DNA of 64,000 nt from Athripsodes cinereus (Eukaryota > Arthropoda > Insecta > Trichoptera > Leptoceridae). The notes under the pieces were generated by a model that ran no database searches, was not told the origin of the DNA, and saw only the letters and a program-made list of their open reading frames with translations. Shown piece after piece: positions 56,166 to 64,000 of this stretch (position 1 is its first letter; each line of letters starts with the position of its first letter). The stretch lies in assembly GCA_947579605.1 (NCBI GenBank), contig OX388318.1, forward strand, positions 10,664,001-10,728,000, given 5' to 3'. The position numbers and the translations under genes are program-made.

Positions 56166-58344
56166 GAGTTAAATATTAATAGTTGTATTCCACGATTATC
56201 TAATAGGTATAGTATAAGACTCAAATGAATGACAACAGCGATGTACAAATTTGAAAATATGCCTTATGTATATTCGCATCCTTATCCGCATTTCCGAATG
56301 TTCATAGTAAGTAGATATTCGTTTCATGATAACTAGTACGAGAAGCAGAAGTAGTAGTATATAGTAAGGACTGTCTATCATTATGCCGGGGAAAGTTTCC
56401 CGAGTTGGTTTTGAAATAATAAACCTCGAAAGCCTAAAGGAAGCAATATTTATGCTGGAAAACTTGGACGAGAATTTTCCTTACAGAAGCGATTGTTTGT
56501 TTTGGCGAAACTTTACACATATTTTTAGGCACATCATCTCACCCCGACATCCCCTAAGCATTTGAATGGATTCCGGCATCCCCCCGCTAAATAAAAACTA
56601 TAAGTTCCAACGTATTATCTAATACCTACTCCTGCTCTAATACTGCCTTCATTTTATTTTTATAAGACAGCATTTTATTAATTTTCTTCGCTTTATTCAG
56701 TTAAGAACTTTTATTTAGTAGAGATTGAGTATTTCCTTGTAAACACGTCATAATATAATAACTATGAAACCTTTTTTTAGATCTATGTGATAAAAGATAT
56801 CTCCTACAGAGATAATCAAGTTTGTGAAGCGATTTATTTAACGCCTTTCTTTTATACTTCTTTCGTATTAACAAGTACTTTAGTATTTTTGTTTTATATA
56901 CCTAACCTTCTGTTATGAAAATTGAAGACATTCGTGATTAATGTCATGCAATCAATATGTTCATAAACTGTGAAGTACTATCATATTAAAAAAAATATTA
57001 TCAAATTTATAACCGTGAAATATTATGCCGGTCAAACTTTTTTACGCTCCTCCCAACAGTTGAGGGTAGAAACTAGCCTCATCTATTCAGAGCAGTTTTC
57101 GATCAAGCATGTAATTTTATAGCTTTTTTATAAAAAACAGTGCATTGCGAAAGGTGATCATTTAGGCAACTGTAAACTTGCTAACAAATAAACGGTCTTA
57201 GGAATCTCATTATATTTAGAAAATATTTTCCATACTAATCACCTTTTTTAATACTATATCAGGCTTTCATATGAAACATAGATATCTACAAAAAAAAATG
57301 AAGTACCTACCTAGGTATAAATAAAACGAGTTGGTAGGTACCATATATACTGTATATATAGGTTTAAGGAACTACTATCAGATGTCGGCGATGTCAATCA
57401 TTCGACTGATTGTCAAAATCTTCGATTATATAATTAATAAGTATTTTTTGTTACAATACCTCAAATCTCCATATAATTATTTACCTAAGTATCTGTCAGT
57501 CACGAATTTATTCACACCTTATCTAACATTTTTTTAGGAACTTTGTCGAATTCAATTAGTTCCAACATTGTTTATGTCGTTTATACTTACTATACACAGA
57601 AGCTGAGTCATTATATTTTGATTCATATGAAGGGAAAAAATTCAAAACTGTTAATTAATCTATTATAATTTATAAGGTATACCTTTCACGATAAACAAAA
57701 AGTTAATGGAAACTAAGTAAGTACCTACTACATAAGTTATCTTTCTTTAATGTTTTGTCATGGTCCAATTCATCTCAAAAGAGATATCTAAATCGTTTTT
57801 TGTAGTAAAAACTTATTATTATCATTCTTTTAGTTGATATGTAAATGACGAAGTTTGTATCATTTCATTTTATTCACTGCGTCGGTGTTCAGGTAGTAGG
57901 ATTCAATAGCGAAATAAATAAAACAAATGTTACTAAAACTTTCAAAATTATGTTGTTTTATAATTAATTCGCAAATTGTTATCAGTAACCAAATATGAAA
58001 GCACTAAATAGACAGCCGTCCATATAAAAGGTGCGCAGAACAAAGTGTACTTAAAAAAAGGTTAATTGTAAATTTACTACTACTAGGTATGTACACCATT
58101 ACTGCATATCTAACAAGTGAGTAAGCCAGCGGACTGAATAAAGCGCCGTTTACTCATAACATGACCTCAAGGGCGCCGTATGTCGTATCCATCACCCGAA
58201 ACTCATGTAAAATAATATAAAAAAATATATATATATACCTTACATGTAAAACACCTGCATGTCGTCTTTTTCGTGTCAATAAAAAATTAAGGATGGCTTG
58301 CAAGTCTTTTCAGTGAATTTGAGATTTAAAATGTCCCTATTTTT
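56166..58344. other. AT-rich stretch with one decayed LINE tail
   Basis: At 57035-57100 the plus strand (CGCTCCTCCCAACAGTTGAG and AGAAACTAGCCTCATCTATT) is a decayed reverse copy of the (GAT)n LINE tail family. No gene. Confidence 0.4.
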
Positions 58345-59056
58345 AACCGTGTCGTTATGTATATGACCTTAGAAAATTTGATCACATTTCTGAGTACCGT
58401 CTTCGACTCGGTTGGAAGACCGTTTCCCAACGCAGAGACTTCCACACCCTTTGTCTTCTATACAAAATACTTTTTGATCCCAACACCCCGCCTTACCTAA
58501 AAGAAAGGTTTCATTTCTTGCATTCACATGGACTCCCTCTTCGATCAGCCAATAACAATCTTCTGGCAATTCCTTCACACCAATCTGGTTTTTATACAGA
58601 CTCCTTCACAGTTCTCGGTGCTAGGTTATGGAATCAACTTCCGTCTAGTATCCGTACCTGTCCCACATATCAATTGTTTAGAAAGCAGCTCGGTGGTCGC
58701 TAGTCTTCAGAATTTTAATACTTTCACTTTGTAAACCCTGAGGAAACGTTTTCTTCACGTGTTGTATATATACACGGCGAGCATTCCTTCTCTTCCCTTC
58801 CCTCGATATCCAGACTTTCCCTCATTGTGTGCGCAGGTGTTTGCCTGTTTGTAGGTATATTTATTTAACTTTTTATGTATGTATATATTATTTTCTTTAT
58901 TTTCTTTTTTTATGATTTTTGGGTTAGTTGGAAGATATCGCTTGCACGCGATAAACTCGCCCATTGTGCATGATAATTATTTGTATTTATAATCTGTTTA
59001 TATGTATGTTTTTTAAGGCACAATAAAGTTTATTATTATTATTATTATTATTATTA
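58345..59056 (+). mobile_element. CR1/Jockey-like LINE, 5'-truncated copy
   Basis: It retains the last 110 codons or so of ORF2, the 3' UTR and the terminal hairpin TATCGC/GCGATA with loop TTGCAC (58936-58953). It ends CAATAAAGTTTATT plus an (ATT)n tail of at least eight units. It is the same family as the 35.4-kb LINE, but the DNA is clearly diverged, so it is a different subfamily or an older copy. Confidence 0.85.
58370..58703 (+). pseudogene. LINE ORF2 C-terminal fragment
   Basis: The open frame starts RKFDHISEYRLRLGWKTVSQ, then CLLYKILFDPNTPPYLKERF, SHGLPLRSANNNLLAIPSHQ, TDSFTVLGARLWNQLPSSIR and ends RKQLGGR-stop. It aligns residue for residue with the C-terminus of the 35.4-kb LINE. 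It has no stops or frameshifts but lacks the catalytic RT. Confidence 0.85.
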
Positions 59057-61184
59057 TTTTTTCGAAAACTACTTTTTACAGGACACAAATTAAATTATTA
59101 ATAAATATTATTTTTTCGTGAGTAGTAATACTCATAGAATACCTTTGTGTCTGCTTATAATAAGATACGAAGAAAATCGTGGATTCTCCATGTATGAAAT
59201 AGATAGATACTTAAGTCTCAATCTTTTTCGTAAAACATCACATTAGGACTTAAAATAATAGGTTTAATTCAATTCAAAGATGATGTAGATACGAGCATTA
59301 TGTACCACATGCAATGAAGGTCTTAATTATTTGCGTCACGGAAAAAACCATTTATGTTTATTACATGCTGTTAACCCACTGGTTGCCTCATTTATGGTAA
59401 ATGCTGTGATTTTAGAATATATAAATAAATATATTTTGGTTGCGAGTAAATAATATTCCCACTTTTCACAGTTTTTTTCTAGTAGGTACCTACATAGTTA
59501 TTATAAGTTTTTTCATCGCTCTACAGAAATTTCAGCTCGCAGTTTCATGAAATGAAATCAAATTTCAATGCCGACTGTCTAAATTACTGCTGATGTAGGT
59601 ACATATTACTTAGTTTATATACTTTTACTTGTAGCTAGCCTGAAATTCGAAGCGACTGAAATTATTTATGTATATATATATATATATATATATAGGAATG
59701 TATATAAATGTTGGTAGGTACTATCAGGCTGCTTTCGTTTTCATCCACTGTAAATTTCAACGAATTGAAGATAATGATTTAAAATATGTGTCTTGAAAAA
59801 GATGATCTTTGAATATAGGTACGTCTTGTTTAATTTTGAATTAAATTTGATTCATGAAGCTGTTTTCCGTGGTAAAAAATATAAGACGGTGTGCATACAT
59901 ACCTGTTAAATTATAAACTTACATATTTTTGATGTTAATAACTTCAGAAAAAGCTTAGCTTTTCTGATAAGACTGTTCAGCTTTAAAATGAAAAGCAAAT
60001 TTTATTATTCGTGAGTACTTAAGTAATTATAATACTTTATTTAACTACAATTTTGAAAGTAAAGCTCCTTTAATTTTTACTTTTCATTATCATGAGCACA
60101 CTCTAGAGTATTTTTTCTGTAGGCTGCCTAAACAAATAAAACAATAAAGATTTTCATATAACATCCTATAACAGTATGTGTTTTTTACTAGAAAAATATG
60201 TTTATCACAAAGAGATTTCAACTCAACCAAGGGAACAAACACAAAAGTAAAATCAGATTTATTTTTTAAATAAAATAAATGAAATTGAAATCATCTTTTG
60301 CTGAGCCATTTGCAATGAGATTTTTAAGGTTTGCAGCATTGCATCGAGAGTAATTTGATTTGATTTGACTGCATGTTCAATTTGGAATATTATTATTATG
60401 CATACTTTTACTTCGCCTATCTATCTATGTACATAGAATAGTATGGCTCAGCTTAATGTCACGATGAGTGAAGCTGTCTGGGATTGTTAGAGTGAGTGAA
60501 GTAGATAGACTGATGCGCTACAAAAATTACAGGCTTACAATAGAAAGATAATTTAAATTTCTCGAACACCGTGTAAGTGAATTCGATGCGATGTCAACAG
60601 AAGCGTCAAAAAAAATTCGATACATGCAATATACCTGCACAACATCACTAATTGTTTCTACGCGTTTGTTTCTTATGAGGCTTATTTTGTATTTTGCTTA
60701 GTACAATATTCTTAAGATAGGTACTAATGCGATTACTAAAGTAAATCATCGTTGGTGGCGCTCAGCTCTTAGATTGGTGACCATTTTGATGTAAAATGAT
60801 AAATATTTATTTTCTATTAACTTTTATTACAATGCTACTTATAAGGTGGGCTGTAACAAGATAAAAAAAAATTTAGGCTAGGCCTACCTACTACGAAAAC
60901 CTTAGACACGCCACTGATGCTAGATTGTGAAAGTTTTCCACATTTAGCTTCTTGCATCGTTAAGATGTTAACATGAAATAAAATTAATTCAATTATTATT
61001 CATAGTTAATAATTATTATGTAGACACGAAATTTACTTAACATTTAATATACAAACCAGTGTATTAGGACGAGTTTATTGCAAAAGTACAATTTCTTTCA
61101 ATTGACTTGAAAAATCTATAATCGGAGAAGGCTCGTCAAAGTGCGATAGAAGAAGATGATCATTACATCTCTTATATTGTTGTT
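59057..61184. other. AT-rich stretch with a TA microsatellite and a SINE-1 scrap
   Basis: A (TA)n tract of 12 units lies at 59671-59694. At 59280-59420 the order ATGATGTAGATACGAGCATT...GTCTTAATTATTTGCGTCAC...ATGCTGTGATTTTAGAAT follows SINE family 1 at low identity. At about 60903-60918, CTTAGACACGCCACTG looks like one hAT end without a partner. Confidence 0.45.
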
Positions 61185-61250
61185 ACAAATGCAGCTAGTC
61201 AGCTGACTACCCCATTAGTGGAATATGCCGTGATGGGATAGTAGTAGTAA
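61185..61250 (+). repeat. SINE family 1, 3' end only
   Basis: CAGCTGACTACCCCATTAGT, GGAATATGCCGTGATGGGAT and AGTAGTAGTAATAG make up the terminus and trinucleotide tail. Confidence 0.7.
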
Positions 61251-61427
61251 TAGTTACTTACACGAGTCCAATATTGTTTAAAATACTTATATATTTTGAC
61301 ATTTTGAAGTAACAGTGTCTTTATCAGTATTTCAGAAATGATATAAACAGTTTAGTTTTCAATTATGAAATAAAATAAAATAAATTGAATTTTATAACTG
61401 CTTATTTTGTAGAACTCCATAATTTAT
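61251..61427. other. Short AT-rich spacer
   Basis: Nothing assignable. Confidence 0.4.
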
Positions 61428-61602
61428 TGTAAATAAAAACAAAAAACTTTGTAGAGTTATGCTATGTACTTTTATTCAGGACTACAGGCTTGACATGTTG
61501 AGTTTGAAAAAGTTTGAAAAAGACATAACATGTCGAAACCTGGTCACGGAATAAAAGCACATAGTATAACTCTACAAAGTTTTTTGTTTTTATTTACATT
61601 AA
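61428..61602. repeat. Long palindrome, second locus of the retroelement-end type
   Basis: Arms of about 74 bases (61428-61500 and 61529-61602) share GTAAATAAAAACAAAAAACT, TTGTAGAGTTAT and TTTTATTC, ending near GACATGTT. The outward unit reads AACATGTCGAAACCTGGTCA then GGAATAAAAGCACATAGT. The plan is like the 23.8-kb palindrome (GAAAC box, then an AATAAA-like signal) but the sequence differs. The 28-base spacer holds a duplicated AGTTTGAAAA. Confidence 0.7.
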
Positions 61603-62344
61603 ATAATAATAAATATTCATTTTATTTCATTATTTAAAATTAAGTGTTACAAAGTTAATGCCGATACAATCAATGAAAAAGTTTAGTTTTCATTCCTGTT
61701 GGCATTTGAGGATAGTTATATTAATTATGACTGGAACAGGTGAATTCAGATGATGAATATCTTGGAACACTTCTGCGACTTTAAAAGTAAATAGATAAGT
61801 TTTCAACATTTGCAATGTTGAATAGATAATGATATTTGGAAAAGAAGCGCGTAAAACAATTTCCTCTATCGCTTCCCTTTAATATCCGCCTAAAGAGGAA
61901 GAGCGTAATGAAGTAACACAATTTCACTTACCTACATAAATTATTTTTCTATATACTTTTGAATAGATAGCAATGATGGAACTCACTGGTGGAATCCTGC
62001 AAACTTAACAGCCAGTTAGTTACAACAAACCATCTGTAGTCGTTTATGTAAATATGTTTGTAAATAGATGAGCAAATATAGCAAATATCAATAAATGCAC
62101 AAAATCATCAAGTTTTTTTTATTTATACCTATATATATTTGAAAAATACATAAAATTGCATAACAAATTTGACATTCTGTCATCACACGGCACAATCAAT
62201 TCCTAGCACGGATAATATTTTCCCCTGTAGTCTGTCAAAACCTCTATAAATATAATAAGATTGTACCTGGTACTGTTTCTTCACTTTGTGCGAGTTCTTC
62301 CGAACCGATTGAAATTTCACTATGCAGTTTTGTTTTTTTTGTCT
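61603..62344. other. AT-rich sequence without recognised feature
   Basis: Nothing assignable. Confidence 0.4.
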
Positions 62345-62478
62345 ATTAAGACATTCAGGATTGGTAGCCTCAATGCTGAATTCAAAATATAAAATGTATT
62401 TATATTTTCGAACACCTGCCTTTTACAGGACACTCGAAAACTTACGGAAAAGAGTGGGAGATTCTTCGCCAGATATTT
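62345..62478 (-). repeat. SINE family 1, 5' half
   Basis: ATTAAGACATTCAGGATTGG, TTTCGAACACCTGCCTTTTA, CAGGACACTCGAAAACTTAC and GAAAAGAGTGGGAGATTCTT are the reverse strand of the family's first half. The 3' terminus is missing. Confidence 0.75.
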
Positions 62479-62715
62479 TAAGACTTTTTTTGCTTTCCAC
62501 ATACTTACCTACCTACTTATCTTATCTTTTGATAATCTACTATATTGCACATCATCATTATAAACAGTGTTAACAAAACAATATAAAATTAAAAAAAAAC
62601 TAGAACGATATGCAGTGGCGAGATTGTCACTATAAAGTGATTTCTTCCATCTATCCTGAATGTCTTAATTTTTTGTTGGCACAGAGAAGACGGCTTGCAG
62701 GTTTGTAACATGCAG

Positions 62716-63462
62716 CAGAGGCCTGAGTCAACAACACACTATCGCGTCACGTTCCCGCTCCGCTAGCGTTCGGGTGCAGACGATGGTGCGCCAAAGTGTT
62801 AATTTTCGTAACTATTGTGTATCTTAGCAACGAAATTGACACTTGCTTGCAACATCGTCTGCACCCGAACGCTAATGGGGTGTTCACATTTGGCGAATAT
62901 CGCCAGCCGAATTTCAAAATATAACGCCAGGCGAAAAAACAAAATTCGCCGTACGCCCATTGATCGTCACACCTGTTCACACAAGTCCACCGATATAGAA
63001 ACGATCTGTCAGATGCGCTTTGATTTTGACACTGTTTTCAAAATGGCGTCGAGATGGAGATCGCGAAGTGTTTATTTTTAGTCGAAAATGTTATAGTAGA
63101 GGTTATAAGGCGCCTTTTAATTAAGGAAACAAACGCCACAAACCAACAAAAAAGATAACAGCTGTCACGAAGCGGGAAACATTATAAAATTTATAGGTTA
63201 TAAAGCTTTTACCATAGATATAAATGCCGCGCATATCTGCGCATGTGCAAATCGTTCAATCGGCCGAGAAAGTTGGAAGGTGGTCAACTCGAGACGATAT
63301 CGTTTCTACTGGTTTTTATCGTTTCAGACTAGCTGTCATTTTGTTCACACGGTTCAAATGGCTGGCGATATTTTGGTGCCCTAGCGATATTCGCCAAAGT
63401 GAGAACACCACATTACGGAGCGGGAACGTGAGACGAAAGTGTGTTGTTGACTCAGGCCTCTG
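62716..63462. mobile_element. DNA transposon with about 80-bp TIRs (non-autonomous)
   Basis: The ends CAGAGGCCTGAGTCAACAAC and (rc) the same sequence begin long inverted repeats that run through CACGTTCCCGCTCCG. After a MITE interrupts the left TIR, they continue as GGTGTTC-CA-TTTGGCGAAT-ATCGC. The total TIR is about 80 bases with scattered mismatches. The GC content and the 500-base interior (a 12-codon MASRWRSRSVYF-stop reading at 63042) do not give a transposase. No target duplication could be identified at the SINE junctions. Confidence 0.75.
62766..62872. mobile_element. Small TA-flanked MITE inside the left TIR
   Basis: Inverted ends GCGTTCGGGTGCAGACGATG / CATCGTCTGCACCCGAACGC, with a partly paired interior (AAAGTGTTAATTTTCGT / ACGAAATTGACACTT), fold into one hairpin. 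TA lies on both sides (62764-62765, 62873-62874). The right TIR of the host element reads CCGTAATG at the corresponding place, so the MITE interrupts a once-continuous CCGCTAATG. Confidence 0.82.
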
Positions 63463-63515
63463 GTCTGCTGGCTAGTCCACTTGTGGGATATGCCGTGAAG
63501 GTGTGATGATGATGA

Positions 63516-64000
63516 TGATGGAATATTAAAAAAAAACAATGCTTATGACAAAAGTAATGAGATACCTAGTCCATAACATCTAACATTCCTTATTAGTTTT
63601 GGAGTATTATTTTATTATCTATAAAATTTAAAGTCAACTACCTAAATATGTAGGTAGGTAAATACTATTACGAAAAGCTATTAAATTCGACGTCCATTTC
63701 AACTGGGAAAATCTCTCTACAGAGTATGAGCCGCACATTCCGAGTACTAGTTGTAGTAGTAGAAGCATAGTAGCACAGTCACAACGCGGATGTGGTAATA
63801 AAGGGAAATAATAATAATATATGAAATCCATAGAACGTTGAAGCAAATCCTTGCGCATTTTCTGCTACGAGTTCCACACAGAAAATATTTCCCGTTCATC
63901 CTAAACAAAGTGCAAAACATTTTATCCAACATCCATATATGCGACACGCGATAATATTTCTTACACCTTCAGATTTCACATGACTTTTGATATCAAATTT
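63516..64000. other. AT-rich sequence to window end
   Basis: No gene, RNA or linked repeat recognised. Confidence 0.4.

Larger units (their letters stand above)
62640..63515 (+). repeat. SINE family 1 split by a DNA transposon
   Basis: The first part (62640-62715) has CATCTATCCTGAATGTCTTA and GGCACAGAGAAGACGGCTTG. The second part (63463-63515) has GTCTGCTGGCTAGTCCACTT and GGGATATGCCGTGAAGGTGT plus (GAT)n. The insert lies where the family reads CATGCAACTGGTCTGCTGG. Together with the inner MITE this is a three-layer nest. Confidence 0.82.

Noticed and set aside
56383..56565. 60-codon ATG frame as a conserved small protein
   Set aside because: No family resemblance and no supporting context.
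60903..60918. CTTAGACACGCCACTG as the right end of a hAT element
   Set aside because: It fits CAGTGGCG in reverse, but I could not find a matching left end or an 8-bp duplication.
1..64000. CRISPR array, bacterial operons or attachment sites
   Set aside because: The window is eukaryotic. The only regular repeats are the 113-bp satellite and short minisatellites, with no spacer pattern.

Overview
This window is insect genomic DNA, most likely from a moth or butterfly. It is strongly AT-rich and full of TAGGTA/GTACCTAC-type words. Its repeats are of a kind common in lepidopteran genomes: tRNA-headed SINEs, RTE-like and CR1/Jockey-like LINE tails, a TTAA-flanked piggyBac relative and a DD41D mariner relative. 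The order is inferred from this overall character; no host gene confirms it.

I found no convincing host protein-coding gene, rRNA or functional tRNA. The only coding-like stretches belong to transposable elements, and all are truncated, frameshifted or internally deleted. The window reads as an intergenic or intronic repeat graveyard with some recent activity.

Layout. 0-9.9 kb: SINE and LINE tails, including two LINE 3' ends side by side (1.37-1.58 kb) and a hammerhead-like motif (3.34 kb). 9.99-12.02 kb: a piggyBac-like element that has lost its catalytic middle, which is replaced by a GC-rich segment. 13.0-13.7 kb: a SINE split by a foldback element with a 12-bp target duplication. 14.25-15.57 kb: a TA-flanked DD41D mariner-type transposon with a frameshift and a mutated catalytic Asp. 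15.8-16.9 kb: stacked LINE tails. 22.5-25.7 kb: a hAT-type MITE, a long palindrome, a third SINE family and a palindromic MITE. 35.45-38.09 kb: a 5'-truncated LINE with a nearly complete reverse transcriptase. 39.8-40.1 kb: a palindromic MITE.

42.93-48.03 kb: a 5.1-kb LTR element with two 654-bp LTRs that read as identical. Its interior has almost no coding sequence, only a gag-like N-terminus joined to the C-terminal tail of integrase. It is probably a very recent insertion of a deletion derivative mobilised in trans. 49.7-50.8 kb: a 113-bp satellite array. 55.9-56.2 kb: a 135-bp tandem duplication. 58.3-59.1 kb: a second LINE tail. 61.4-61.6 kb: another long palindrome. 62.6-63.5 kb: a three-layer nest, with a SINE split by a long-TIR DNA element whose left TIR is split by a small MITE.

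The elements interact mainly by nesting, which gives a relative insertion history, and by dependence: the non-autonomous ones (SINEs, MITEs, the gutted LTR element) would need enzymes from elsewhere in the genome.
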